A program made the position numbers and the translations under genes. From BJ22 sp021298375 (GTDB lineage Bacteria; Planctomycetota; Planctomycetia; Pirellulales; Pirellulaceae), in contig JBKDOL010000108.1 of NCBI GenBank assembly GCA_046343015.1, positions 1-64,000 on the forward strand: DNA of 64,000 bases. The letters are read 5' to 3'. The stretch's first letter is position 1. Every line of letters starts with the position of its first letter. Below are positions 7,180-15,856 of the stretch, piece after piece. Under the pieces are notes generated by a model that worked only from the letters and a program-made list of their open reading frames with translations, ran no database searches and had not been told where the DNA came from.

Positions 7180-8148
7180 CTAAGCCTGAAAAAGCCGCCC
7201 TTGCCACGTGTCGCGTCGCTCTAACTCAGCCTGCAGGGCCAGTAAAACGGCTGGCTTATCCAGACACCAGCTGGGACCGAGGAAATAGCTCTCGGGCGCA
7301 TCGCCACTGACTCGCTCGACAATCATCTCCGGCGGAAGCAACTCGAGAAAATCGACGAGGGTCGAGAGGTACTCATCGCGGCCCATCAGCTGGACTTCAC
7401 CCCGCCGCACCTGTTCGGCGAGCGGCGTGTGTTCGACCGCATAGAGGTTGTGAATCTTGACGTCATCCAGTCGGAGCCGCGCGACCTCCCGGGCCGTTTC
7501 CAGCATGTCTTCACGCGTCTCGCCGGGGAGACCGAGCATGATGTGGGCACAGATTTCGAAGCCCCGCCCGCGACTCCGCTCCATCGCATCCAGCATCGCA
7601 TCGTGGTGATGGCCCCGGTTCATCCAGTCCAGCGACCGGTCGTGCATCGTCTGCATGCCGTATTCGACCGTCAGGTCCGTGCGCCCGGCGACCTCCTCAA
7701 GCAAATCAAGGACATCATCCGGGACACAATCGGGACGCGTCCCGATCGATAGCGCCACTACCTGAGGATGGGCCAAGGCCTGAGCATACAGGTCCCGCAA
7801 TTTTTCCACCGGGGCATAGGTATTTGTCGCTGGCTGGAAATAGGCAATAAAATGATCGCACTCATAGCGGCGTTTCAGACGCCGGATTCCCTCGTCAATC
7901 TGTTCTCGAATATCCTGCCGAGGCAGTCGCCGACTTGGGCTGAAACTGCGGTTGTCGCAGAAAGTACACCCCCCCAAGGCGACCGTCCCGTCCACATTGG
8001 GACAGGTAAAACCGGCATCGACGCTGACCCGCTGGACCCTCGCCCCGTACTTCTGACGCAGGTGAAAGCCGTACTGGTAATAACGCAAGTTCGCGGCACG
8101 CCAGTCATATCTGGCTGGTTCGGCGAATCGTTCGGGCGGGGGGAGCAT
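7180..8148 (-). CDS. Radical SAM protein, TIGR01212/YhcC family
   Basis: The 322-residue protein has Cys at 49, 61 and 64 (CTFC at 61-64), the spacing of the [4Fe-4S] cluster in the TIGR01212 radical SAM family rather than the standard CxxxCxxC. Family features include GTRPDC, MQTMHDRSLDWMNRGH and HIMLGLPGETREDM. Length matches the family (about 300-320 residues). E. coli YhcC belongs here; the reaction is not established to my knowledge, with roles in RNA or protein modification proposed. It is transcribed alone on the minus strand and divergently from the FHA protein gene. The ATG at 8148 is the natural start. Confidence 0.9.
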   Translation of the reverse strand: MLPPPERFAEPARYDWRAANLRYYQYGFHLRQKYGARVQRVSVDAGFTCPNVDGTVALGGCTFCDNRSFSPSRRLPRQDIREQIDEGIRRLKRRYECDHFIAYFQPATNTYAPVEKLRDLYAQALAHPQVVALSIGTRPDCVPDDVLDLLEEVAGRTDLTVEYGMQTMHDRSLDWMNRGHHHDAMLDAMERSRGRGFEICAHIMLGLPGETREDMLETAREVARLRLDDVKIHNLYAVEHTPLAEQVRRGEVQLMGRDEYLSTLVDFLELLPPEMIVERVSGDAPESYFLGPSWCLDKPAVLLALQAELERRDTWQGRLFQA

Positions 8149-8255
8149 CAGATTTATTGACTCAAAGGAAATCGAGGAATAGAGTTAATCATAGCGTCGC
8201 AAACGCCAACCCAAAGCCCAAGGCCCCCCCCGCTCAACCCGCGAACGCGGAATTA

Positions 8256-8319
8256 GCGGTTCCCGGGGCAAGCGGTTCCCGGGGCAAGCGGTTCTGGGTG
8301 CAAGCGGTTCTGGGTGTAA
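8256..8319. repeat. 16 bp tandem repeat, 4 imperfect copies
   Basis: Units GCGGTTCCCGGGGCAA (two identical copies) then GCGGTTCTGGGTGCAA and GCGGTTCTGGGTGTAA stand in the spacer between the radical SAM and FHA genes, followed by a partial fifth copy. This is one of many unrelated intergenic minisatellite-like arrays in the window. Confidence 0.9.
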
Positions 8320-8424
8320 GCGGTTTCGGAGCCGCTTGCGATAGACCGGCATCCGCCAAGCATCTGCCTTTTCGCCTGAGTCCCACTTCCAACCCTTCTT
8401 CCCTAATTTTCGAGCGTTCCTCAC

Positions 8425-8826
8425 ATGTACGGCGAACTCGTGCCAGTGGGCGGCGGCGACCCCATTCCGCTGCTCAAAAAACGGCTCCGCATCGGTCGAC
8501 GGGAAGACTGCGACATCATTCTCAATTTCGCCAACATCTCGGGGCATCATGCCCTGATGGAAATTGAAGAGGGGTACTGGTTCATCCGCGACCTGCGGAG
8601 CAAGAACGGGCTGAAACTCAACGGCAAACGAATCATGGTCGGCGTTCGCCGCCGCCTCGACCCGGAAGTCAAACTATCGATTGCCAAACACGAGTACCTG
8701 GTGCACTACGAACCGACTGATCTGGGAGCCGTCGGGACGCCGCCGCAAGACGAACAACTGGACAACTTGTTTGGCCAATCGCTGCTCGATCGGGCTGGGC
8801 TGACCAGGCGAAAAGAGACTCAGTAA
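8425..8826 (+). CDS. FHA domain protein (133 aa)
   Basis: Nearly the whole protein is one forkhead-associated domain: RIGRREDCDIIL (GR motif), NISGHHALMEI (SxxH-type motif with GHH) and RDLRSKNGLKLNGKRI (the NG loop). FHA domains bind phosphothreonine peptides, so it probably reads Ser/Thr kinase signals, which are abundant in planctomycetes. The C-terminal 35 residues (after about 100) are polar and may be a short linear interaction segment. No kinase gene is adjacent. It has no signal peptide or membrane segment and is probably cytoplasmic. Confidence 0.88.
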   Translation: MYGELVPVGGGDPIPLLKKRLRIGRREDCDIILNFANISGHHALMEIEEGYWFIRDLRSKNGLKLNGKRIMVGVRRRLDPEVKLSIAKHEYLVHYEPTDLGAVGTPPQDEQLDNLFGQSLLDRAGLTRRKETQ

Positions 8827-8936
8827 CGACGGGTTCACCGATCGGTACGTTTCCCCAACTCACTCTGCACGACAGACTGGAAGTTCGTTGTCCAAAAGAG
8901 GGCGAACAAAAGTCTCGTCCTCGCATCTCTGTTGTG

Positions 8937-9020
8937 GCGAGGACGGTAGGCCAGCACTCAGGCCGCGAGGACGGTAGGCCAGCACTGAGGCTGCGAGGAC
9001 GTTAGGGCAGCACTGAGGCT
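8937..9020. repeat. 28 bp tandem repeat, 3 imperfect copies
   Basis: Three adjacent 28 bp units begin GCGAGGACGGTAGGCCAGCA, with a few substitutions between copies (8937-8964, 8965-8992, 8993-9020). They lie in the convergent spacer between the FHA gene and the next minus-strand gene. The unit is longer than in the other arrays of the window. Confidence 0.9.
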
Positions 9021-9047
9021 GCGTCGAACCAAACGAGTGCCGCACAA

Positions 9048-9899
9048 TTACTCGCCATCCAGCCGCGGCGGATCGACTGCTTGACCAAAGAACTTCGAGA
9101 GGTCAATGCCCTTCGTCCGTTGCTCATCCTCCAGCAACTTGATGCGAGTCTCCATCCGCTCCACTTGTCGAACCAGCTTTCGATACTGATCGACGGGATC
9201 TTCCTGGACCTTGGGGCGAGGCACGGCCGGATAGCGCAGTTGTCGCTGGAGGGCCGAGAAAAAATAGAGCGGCTCCTTGCGGCGATTGGCCAGCGCGATC
9301 CGGCCTTCTTTCTCGCCAAACAGCAGCGGGTCTGGGGGGGTCGTGTCCGAACGCCCAGCCTGTTGCTCGCGAATCAGGTAGTACGCACTGTGGACGTACA
9401 CCAGGTCGGCAATATCGATTAACCCCAATTGGTGGCGGACGGCGAGCAGCCAACGCTTCCAGCGCTCGTCGTAAACCGGGTCCTTGGCCATTGCCGCCAA
9501 GCCGTGATCGTAGGCCAGCCGATTGCGGCAAAGGGCCTCAAATTGATAGAAGAACAGCCCGACCGGGCCCGGTTGGGTGCTTCGGTACTCGGCTTCGGCC
9601 TGCAGGATTTCCATCGCCCGGGGCATATCAAACCGCCCCCGCTCTGCTTCGGCGGCGGTGACGAGAAAGGTCTGAAAGGGAGCAAAATAGTGAGCCATTC
9701 GCTCCATGGCGGTGGCCATCGACCCCGCGTGATTCAGTTCAGCCAGCAGAAAATCAATCGCCAGCGGCAACTTGGTCGTGGCCAGAATCTCCTGCTTGAG
9801 TTGCCGCAGCGTCTCCTGAACCGGCTCCGAGGCGCGAATTCTCTCGGCCAGCGCCCGAAAGAGATAAGCCTGCTCGATGTACTCTTCGGAACCGAGCAT
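9048..9899 (-). CDS. Conserved planctomycete-type protein of unknown function
   Basis: ATG at 9899 is chosen because AGGAGAG lies 8 bases upstream; the frame is open to 9956 but without a better signal. The resulting protein of about 283 residues starts MLGSEEYIEQAYLFRALAER. It is helix-rich with many aromatic residues (FLLAELNHAGSM, YFAPFQTFLVTAAEAERGRF). It ends with a coiled-coil-like segment (QYRKLVRQVERMETRIKLLE). There are no membrane segments or known catalytic motifs. I recognise the style of a lineage-restricted planctomycete protein but cannot name a family. Confidence 0.7.
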   Translation of the reverse strand: MLGSEEYIEQAYLFRALAERIRASEPVQETLRQLKQEILATTKLPLAIDFLLAELNHAGSMATAMERMAHYFAPFQTFLVTAAEAERGRFDMPRAMEILQAEAEYRSTQPGPVGLFFYQFEALCRNRLAYDHGLAAMAKDPVYDERWKRWLLAVRHQLGLIDIADLVYVHSAYYLIREQQAGRSDTTPPDPLLFGEKEGRIALANRRKEPLYFFSALQRQLRYPAVPRPKVQEDPVDQYRKLVRQVERMETRIKLLEDEQRTKGIDLSKFFGQAVDPPRLDGE

Positions 9900-10014
9900 A
9901 AAGCGAACTCTCCTGGAACGACAACGCGGGTCAGAGCCAGCCAATCTTCCTGCCATCAGCGAGAGCAGGAATTCGCTGCGACTCGAGGGCGGGCGGTTGG
10001 GCGGGGAATCTCAA

Positions 10015-10575
10015 TTAGCCGTCCATCACTTCGGCTTCGCGATTTTTCGCCAAGTCGTTGACCTGATCTTCGTACTTCTTGGTCAGCTCCTGGACCTCTT
10101 CCTTGGCGGAGTCGCGTTCATCCTCGCCGATCACTTTATCTTTTTCCGCCTGTTCGATCGCCTTGTTGCCATCGCGTCGAATGTTGCGAATCGAGACCCG
10201 CGCCTCTTCGGCCAGTTCCTTGATCCGGGCGACCATTTTCTTGCGCACGTCGGTCGAGAGGGGCGGCACGTTGATTCGCACGACGCGGCCATCGCTTTGC
10301 GGGTTGAACCCCAGGTCGCTGGCGATGATCGCCTTTTCAATGTCCTTGATCACGCTGGGGTCGTACGGACGAATCACAATCTGCTGAGGCTCCGGCGCGC
10401 CGACAGAAGCGATCTGTTTAATCGGAGTGGGCGACCCGTACACCTCGACGCGCAGCGAGTCGACCAGCCCGGGATTGGCTCGACCGGTGCGAATGCCACT
10501 GAGGTTCTTCTTCAGAATCTCGATGGCCTTGTCCATTCGTTCTTCGGAATCCATCAAAATTTCATCAACCGCCAT
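10015..10575 (-). CDS. frr: Ribosome recycling factor
   Basis: The 186-residue product matches RRF in length and sequence: MDKAIEILKKNLSGIRTGRA at the start, PTPIKQIASV, RVNVPPL-like VRINVPPLSTDVRKKMV and a long C-terminal helix pair. RRF splits the post-termination ribosome together with EF-G. ATG at 10575 gives the normal length; the open frame upstream to 10731 is not family sequence. It follows pyrH by 174 bp in the usual rpsB-tsf-pyrH-frr order. Confidence 0.96.
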   Translation of the reverse strand: MAVDEILMDSEERMDKAIEILKKNLSGIRTGRANPGLVDSLRVEVYGSPTPIKQIASVGAPEPQQIVIRPYDPSVIKDIEKAIIASDLGFNPQSDGRVVRINVPPLSTDVRKKMVARIKELAEEARVSIRNIRRDGNKAIEQAEKDKVIGEDERDSAKEEVQELTKKYEDQVNDLAKNREAEVMDG

Positions 10576-10749
10576 GACTAAACCTGTTCCCGTAAATCGA
10601 GTGATGAAGGCTTGAATTTGCAAACTGACGCCGACCGTCGAAAACGAAGCGTTCCAGGGTCCTGTCGCTGGCCGGCAGCGGCGTCGCTTCTGTGAGGACT
10701 GCCGGACTAGGCCCGCGTGGGCGCCCGTCACTTGCCGGGCGTGGATTGC

Positions 10750-11487
10750 TTAAACGGCAATTCGGCTGGAGATAATTGTACCGATTTTTTCCCCGGTGAT
10801 TGCCCGCTGGATGTTCCCCTCTTTCTGGAAGTTGAAAACCATGATTGGCAATCCATGTTCCCGGCAGTGGGTGATCGCCGTGGAGTCCATGACCCGCAGG
10901 TTTTTTTCAATCACCGTTTCGTAGTCAAGCTCGGGGTAAAGCACTGCGTGCGGGTTCTTTTCGGGGTCCTGACTGTAGACGCCATCCACCTTGGTCGCCT
11001 TCATCAGGATGTCCGCTTCCAATTCAAGTCCCGCCAAAGCGGCGGCGGTATCGGTCGTGACAAATGGCCGCCCGGTCCCCGCCGCCAAAATGATCACCCG
11101 TCCTTTTTCCAGATGCCGCTTGGCCCGTCGGCGAATGTAGGGCTCACACACGCCATCCATTCGGATAGCACTCATCAACCTCGTCGTCAGTCCCAGTGAT
11201 TCCAAACCGTCCTGCAGGCCGAGACCGTTGATAACCGTGGCGAGCATTCCCATGTAATGCGCGGTCGCTTCGTTGACAACCGCGCTGCGGGAACTGAATT
11301 GGCTCCCCCGCAGAATGTTGCCGCCGCCGATCACAATTGCGATTTGGCAGCCGATCTTCTGCGCCTGGGAAATCTGCTCCGAGACCTTGACCACTTGCTC
11401 CATGCTGATCCCCCGCTCACCGGCGTGCGACAGGCTTTCGCCCGAAAGCTTGAGAATGATCCGCTGGTACTTTAGCTGCTCAGACAT
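10750..11487 (-). CDS. pyrH: UMP kinase
   Basis: The 245-residue protein has the amino-acid-kinase fold motifs of bacterial UMP kinase: RIILKLSGESL near the N-terminus, AIVIGGGNILRG, and a C-terminal TAITHCREHGLPIMVFN. It phosphorylates UMP to UDP in pyrimidine nucleotide synthesis. It sits between tsf and frr as in most bacteria. The strong terminator upstream, between tsf and pyrH, suggests pyrH-frr has its own promoter or depends on readthrough. Confidence 0.97.
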   Translation of the reverse strand: MSEQLKYQRIILKLSGESLSHAGERGISMEQVVKVSEQISQAQKIGCQIAIVIGGGNILRGSQFSSRSAVVNEATAHYMGMLATVINGLGLQDGLESLGLTTRLMSAIRMDGVCEPYIRRRAKRHLEKGRVIILAAGTGRPFVTTDTAAALAGLELEADILMKATKVDGVYSQDPEKNPHAVLYPELDYETVIEKNLRVMDSTAITHCREHGLPIMVFNFQKEGNIQRAITGEKIGTIISSRIAV

Positions 11488-11558
11488 GTCGACTCCCAGT
11501 CTTGATTGAAGAGATGCTCGGTCGGTGAAGTGGGCGCGTCAGGGTCGGGTCCAGACAG

Positions 11559-11588
11559 AAAAAAAGCTCCGGGTTTTGAATCCGGAGC
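11559..11588 (-). terminator. Rho-independent terminator after tsf
   Basis: On the minus strand, GCTCCGG (11588-11582) pairs with CCGGAGC (11572-11566) and is followed by seven T (11565-11559). It lies 19 bp past the tsf stop codon and before pyrH. Confidence 0.88.
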
Positions 11589-11606
11589 CAGAATTTCTGG
11601 TGGGGC

Positions 11607-12443
11607 TTAGGATGCTTCGCCAAGCACCCAGTGGACGTAACGCTTGATGTTCATCCCTTTGCTTTTGGCATACTGGCCGACGGATTGCTTGTCGTCCTTG
11701 ACGAAAGGCTGCTCGAGCAAAACCGATTCCGCAAAGAAATTGCGGAGTCGGCCATCGACCATCTTGTCGACGATGCTTTCCGGCTTGCCTTCCTTGAGGG
11801 CTGCCTCGCGCAGAATTTCCCGTTCCTTTGCGATCAAAGTGGGGTCGAGTTCTTCCTTGGTCAAAGAGCGTGGCCGCATCGCGGCGATGTGCATGCAGAC
11901 GTCCTTGGCGACATCGTCCGAACCACCCTCGACACCAATCAGCACACCGGCGACCGTTCCCGAGTTGTGGCTGTAACCACCCGTTCCACCGTCAATTCGC
12001 TGGATGCGGCCGACATTGAAGACCTCGCGAATCCGGTTAAACAACTCGTCCTTCTGCTCCCGCAGGGTGACCCCCTTCTTGCTCGGCGAAGGCGAATCCA
12101 ACAGTTGCTCCGCATTTGCGATGGCCGGGTTCTTGGCGAGGGCTTCAGCCAAGTCGTTCGCCAGTTGAATAAACTCTTCGTGCCCGGCAACGGGAGCACT
12201 TTCGCACTTCAGTTCGACAATTGCCCCGGCGGAATTGCCGACGGAGCTGAAAATGCCGAACCGGCCAAAGGCCGTTTCCCGATCCGACCGCTTGTTCAGC
12301 AGTTGGTTGCCCTTTTTGCGGAGGGCCTCGATGGCCAACTCCATGTCGCCGTTGGTCTCGGTCAGGGCCGACTTGCAATCCATCAGGGGCAATCCGGTCC
12401 GCTCCCGCAATTTTTTCACGTCTGCCGCAGAAATCTCAGCCAT
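11607..12443 (-). CDS. tsf: Elongation factor Ts
   Basis: The 278-residue protein starts MAEISAADVKKLRERTGLPL and continues with MDCKSALTE, the N-terminal UBA-like domain signature of EF-Ts. The dimerisation and core domains follow; the C-terminal part includes LLEQPFVKDDKQSV, a conserved EF-Ts segment. EF-Ts exchanges GDP for GTP on EF-Tu. The ATG at 12443 is preceded by GGAGG, whereas an upstream TTG at 12461 has no such signal. It follows rpsB after an unusually long spacer and is closed by a strong terminator. Confidence 0.96.
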   Translation of the reverse strand: MAEISAADVKKLRERTGLPLMDCKSALTETNGDMELAIEALRKKGNQLLNKRSDRETAFGRFGIFSSVGNSAGAIVELKCESAPVAGHEEFIQLANDLAEALAKNPAIANAEQLLDSPSPSKKGVTLREQKDELFNRIREVFNVGRIQRIDGGTGGYSHNSGTVAGVLIGVEGGSDDVAKDVCMHIAAMRPRSLTKEELDPTLIAKEREILREAALKEGKPESIVDKMVDGRLRNFFAESVLLEQPFVKDDKQSVGQYAKSKGMNIKRYVHWVLGEAS

Positions 12444-12736
12444 CTTCAGAACCTCCGCCAAATTCCAAGTTTGATTTTAAATGTATTTGATTTTAAAGAT
12501 TGTCGCGATCATTGTCGTCCGGCGGGAGCAGTGCCCTGCTCTGGCAGCAAAGCCGTTCCCGCCCTGCCTGGACGCTTACCGTGACCAGCCGGCTCGGTGG
12601 ATTGAAACCACGCCTTTGGCCCTTGCCAGCCACAAACAGCAATTCCACTCGGTGCTCATCCGGATTGGACAATTCCAAATGGCCACTCCCGTCTTCCAAA
12701 CCGGAGTGTCCAAACCGGAGCCGATAGCCCAGTGAC

Positions 12737-12796
12737 GACACCGCCGAAGGGACCACCGCCGAAGGGACCACCGCCTAAGGAACCACCGCCGAAGGG
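12737..12796. repeat. 15 bp tandem repeat, 4 imperfect copies
   Basis: The unit is ACCACCGCCGAAGGG; the first copy begins GACACC and the third reads ACCACCGCCTAAGGA. It lies in the rpsB-tsf spacer. Confidence 0.9.
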
Positions 12797-13176
12797 ACCG
12801 GCGAACGCCTGCACGCAGCTCAGGGCCACGAGCCGGAATTCACATGAACAGGTCGGTCGAAACAGTCTCACCTCGCCGAGTTGGCAAAAGGAGAGAGACC
12901 TGCCGGGCTCGTCATCTCCCCAAATTGCAACCGCTCAAAGGGAAGCGAGCGAGTCAATTTGAAGCGAGCGAGGCAGTGCCAACCGTATCGTGGTTTCCCG
13001 ACCATCTTCCGATTGCGCTCCAGGCGACTCACCATTTGGGGTCAGCGAGTGCCAAAATTGCCGCCGAAAGTCAGACCGTTCACCGTAAAAAGCGTTCACA
13101 GTGAAAGGTGTTCACCGTCAAGCGGCACGATCACGAGCCACCGCCATGACCCGTTGAGCTCAACGACGCGCGAGAC

Positions 13177-13202
13177 AACCGGCCTACCGCAGTCGGCCGG
13201 TT
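13177..13202 (-). terminator. Hairpin downstream of rpsB (no T-tract)
   Basis: AACCGGCC at 13177-13184 is perfectly complementary to GGCCGGTT at 13195-13202 with a 10-base loop, about 25 bp past the rpsB stop on the minus strand. No T-run follows, so it may be a processing or stability hairpin, or a weak terminator. Confidence 0.45.
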
Positions 13203-13227
13203 ATTCACGACGTCCCATTGTCCGCGA

Positions 13228-13986
13228 CTACTCGTCGCCACCCTTGTCCGGAACGGCCTGAGCGGCTGCGGCCTTCGTGTCGGCGCCTTCATTCTTGGCG
13301 ACGCGATTCTTCGAGCCGGCCAGCACGGCATCCGCGAGGTGCGACATCACCAGCTCGATCGAGCGAATACCGTCGTCGTTGCCGGGAATCGGCAAGTCAA
13401 TCCGGTCGGGATCGCAATTGGTGTCGATCAGAGCAACGGTGGTCACCCCCATGGCGCGGGCTTCGTTCACCGCGTTGTGTTCCTTGTTCGGGTCAACCAG
13501 CACGATGCACTGGGGCAAGCGGTTCATCGTCCGGATTCCGTTCAGGTTCCGGTACATTTTGCGATACTCGCGGGCCAGCGAAGACTGCATCTTCTTGGAG
13601 TAGGAATTGATCTCTTCGGTGCTGCGGATCCGCTCCAGTTCCTCCAAACGGCTCATCCGGTTGCGAATGGTCCGGAAGTTGGTCAAGCACCCACCCAACC
13701 AACGTTCGGAGACGAAGGGCATGCCACAGCGTTCCGCTTCCCGCTGGACGATCGGCCCAGCCTGTCGCTTGGTACCGACGAAGAGGACCAGGCTACCGTC
13801 GCCGGCCACATTCGAAACAAACTTTTTGGCTCGGAGCAATCCGCGAACGGTTTCGCGGATGTCGATGACGTGAATTTGATTCTTGCGACCGTAAATGTAC
13901 GGGCGCATTTTCGGGTTCCAGCGGCTGGCTCGGTGGCCAAAATGCACGCCGGCATCGACGAGTTCTTGAACAATATTCTCAGACAT
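13228..13986 (-). CDS. rpsB: 30S ribosomal protein S2
   Basis: The 252-residue protein matches S2: VQELVDAGVHFGHRASRWNP at the start, KMRPYIYGRKNQIHVIDI, LFVGTKRQA and the C-terminal MGVTTVALIDTNCDPD with IPGNDD. The last 25 residues are an Ala/Lys-rich tail. It opens the rpsB-tsf-pyrH-frr translation cluster on the minus strand. No upstream structural gene shares the strand, so the promoter is expected in 13987-14488. Confidence 0.97.
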   Translation of the reverse strand: MSENIVQELVDAGVHFGHRASRWNPKMRPYIYGRKNQIHVIDIRETVRGLLRAKKFVSNVAGDGSLVLFVGTKRQAGPIVQREAERCGMPFVSERWLGGCLTNFRTIRNRMSRLEELERIRSTEEINSYSKKMQSSLAREYRKMYRNLNGIRTMNRLPQCIVLVDPNKEHNAVNEARAMGVTTVALIDTNCDPDRIDLPIPGNDDGIRSIELVMSHLADAVLAGSKNRVAKNEGADTKAAAAQAVPDKGGDE

Positions 13987-14488
13987 GAATCGAACTACCC
14001 TTCCGCCATTTCCAGTCAGCCAATCAAACCACGAGCTTTCACGTCTCAGGGATTCCCGAAAAACGAGAGTGTCTTCCCGAAAGCCGAGATTTTCAGCGCG
14101 TGGTCAAACCGGTGATGACATGCCCTTTCGAACGTCAATCCTGCCAAAACTCTGTTTTTCCCAGAGCCGAGGCACAACAGGCCGACGCAAAGGCAATCGA
14201 GGACTTGGCAAAAAACGATGAAATTCCGACTGGCCAACTGCGGCGAGTCCGGGGAAACACAGCGGTTTCCAAGGGCAAAGTGTACCGTTTTCAGCCTTTG
14301 GCTTCAACCGGATTGAGGCCTGCCCCCAAGCAAAGCCGCTGTGGATTCCCTCAAATTCGGATCATTCAGCTCGAAACATGAATCTGCCCCTGCCCGCCGG
14401 GCTTGCCAGCCCTCTGAACAAACCCGGCGACAATTCGGATAAAAATAGAGGTCTTCGAATTGCGGCACCGTAGCGAACCATCCGGAAC
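13987..14488. other. Divergent intergenic region, rpsB / zinc-ribbon gene
   Basis: This 500 bp region must hold divergent promoters for rpsB (minus) and the zinc-ribbon gene (+). I see no gene and no clear riboswitch or leader hairpin. Confidence 0.4.
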
Positions 14489-15109
14489 ATGAGCGAAAAA
14501 TTCGCCTGCCCTAACTGCCGAATCCTGCTGGAGGTCAGTTCCGAGCAACGTGGCAAGCAAGTTCGCTGCCCGGTCTGCGGGCTGATTTCCGTCTTTGGAA
14601 GTCCCGTTTCCGGTGGCTCGCAAAACGAACCCGGGGACGAGTTTCGTCCGGTGACGGAAGCTCGGTCGACTCAAAGTGCTCCGCCAGACGAGCGCAATCG
14701 TGAACGGCCTCGAATTCGACCGCTGAAAGCAACTCCCAGTGAGGGAGCGGGTGATTGGGAGGCGGTACGCCCGACACCGACCAATTCACGCCGTGCACCG
14801 GACACCCCAAAACCGGCTGCTGATACTTTTGTGATCGATGAAGATCAGGTGGCGGCGAACCAATCGAAATTTGACAGAAACTGGAAAATTGGATTTGTCC
14901 TCAGTTTGCTGCCCGTGGTCGGCATTGCCTCTCCGTTTTGCATCTGCTGCGCTTATCTTCCAATTGTTCCGCTTTTGCTCGGCTCTCTCGGAATCGTTTT
15001 CACTTCAAGGAGCCGGAAGGGACCAAAAGAGCTGAACTACCTCCTCGCCGGGCTCGCGATCGCCTTCGCCCTTGTTTACTGCGCAATTTATCTGATCAGC
15101 ATTCTGTAA
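14489..15109 (+). CDS. Zinc-ribbon membrane protein (MJ0042-type finger)
   Basis: The N-terminus has a zinc ribbon with two CxxC pairs (CPNC near residue 7 and CPVC near residue 30) separated by SSEQRGKQVR, the MJ0042/DUF-type finger common in planctomycetes. A polar Pro/Arg-rich linker of about 90 residues follows. Two or three hydrophobic segments then occur (IGFVLSLLPVVGIASPFCIC, YLPIVPLLLGSLGIVF, LLAGLAIAFALVYCAIYLIS). The layout is of a small membrane protein with a cytoplasmic finger. Function is unknown; such proteins are numerous in this phylum. The ATG at 14489 precedes MSEKFACP directly. Confidence 0.8.
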   Translation: MSEKFACPNCRILLEVSSEQRGKQVRCPVCGLISVFGSPVSGGSQNEPGDEFRPVTEARSTQSAPPDERNRERPRIRPLKATPSEGAGDWEAVRPTPTNSRRAPDTPKPAADTFVIDEDQVAANQSKFDRNWKIGFVLSLLPVVGIASPFCICCAYLPIVPLLLGSLGIVFTSRSRKGPKELNYLLAGLAIAFALVYCAIYLISIL

Positions 15110-15201
15110 AGCTGATTCGTTCCGTTTCGGCCGCACCTTTGGACTCGCTCTGCGCCGAGGAATTTGCCGAGGAATTTGCCGACGAATTTATCGTCTGCTC
15201 A

Positions 15202-15657
15202 TCAGGAGCAGCAGCCGGACTTCGCATCGAGCTCGCGCAGCTTTTCCACTCGCCGCGCGTGGCGACCTCCCTCAAAACCGGTTTCCAGCCAAAGCTTGAC
15301 AATTGTTTCGAGCTGTTGCTGGTTGAGGGCGTCGCCGGGCAGGCACAGCACATTGGCGTCGTTGTGCCGACGGCTCATCTCGGCAGTGTGCAAGTCGTGG
15401 CAAACGGCTGCGCGGACACCGGGCACCTTGTTGGCGGCGATCGAGACGCCGATCCCCGTTCCGCAAATCAGCACGCCAAACCGACACGTTCCGCTGGCGA
15501 CCGACTTGGCAACCTCAACCGCAATATCCGGGTAGTCGACGCTGTCAGTGGAGTGCGTGCCGAAATCGAGCGGCTCAGCGCCGCAACTGCGAATGGCTGC
15601 GCCCGCCCAAGACCGTTGTTGAATCCCACGATGGTCACTGCCAATTCCGACTTTCAT
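15202..15657 (-). CDS. rpiB: Ribose-5-phosphate isomerase B
   Basis: The 151-residue protein has RpiB hallmarks: GSDHRG at the start, a VDYPDIA segment, GVLICGTGIGVSIAANK with the active-site Cys, and RAAVCHDLHTAEMSRRHNDA. It interconverts ribose-5-phosphate and ribulose-5-phosphate in the pentose phosphate pathway. It lies downstream of the YrdC-phosphatase fusion on the same strand, a neighbourhood that parallels Bacillus subtilis ywlC-ywlE-ywlF (ywlF is rpiB), so the association is conserved across phyla. The intervening 200 bp carry a tandem repeat. Confidence 0.93.
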   Translation of the reverse strand: MKVGIGSDHRGIQQRSWAGAAIRSCGAEPLDFGTHSTDSVDYPDIAVEVAKSVASGTCRFGVLICGTGIGVSIAANKVPGVRAAVCHDLHTAEMSRRHNDANVLCLPGDALNQQQLETIVKLWLETGFEGGRHARRVEKLRELDAKSGCCS

Positions 15658-15736
15658 GCTTGCCTCGCCTGTCGATTGAAAAGTCGATTGAAAACAAGTG
15701 TTGACCGCACCAAACCAGCGACGCGAGAACTCCGAT

Positions 15737-15806
15737 TCACTACTTCAGCCTCACTACTTCAGCCTCATTACTTCAGCCTCATGGCTTCGGCCTCATGGCT
15801 TCGGCC
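15737..15806. repeat. 14 bp tandem repeat, 5 imperfect copies
   Basis: Units TCACTACTTCAGCC (two), TCATTACTTCAGCC and TCATGGCTTCGGCC (two) follow each other without gaps. The substitution pattern shows stepwise divergence along the array. It sits between rpiB and the upstream fusion gene. Confidence 0.92.
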
Positions 15807-15856
15807 ATTAGAGGCGGTCGCCGAGTCGGAGCCGCCACGTCTCAAAATCGACCAGG

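Larger units (their letters stand above)
12444..13227. other. Long rpsB-tsf spacer
   Basis: In many bacteria rpsB and tsf are separated by a short leader; here about 780 bp intervene. I see no gene. The spacer contains the 15 bp tandem array (12737-12796), a perfect hairpin close to the rpsB stop and low-information GC-rich sequence. Confidence 0.5.
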
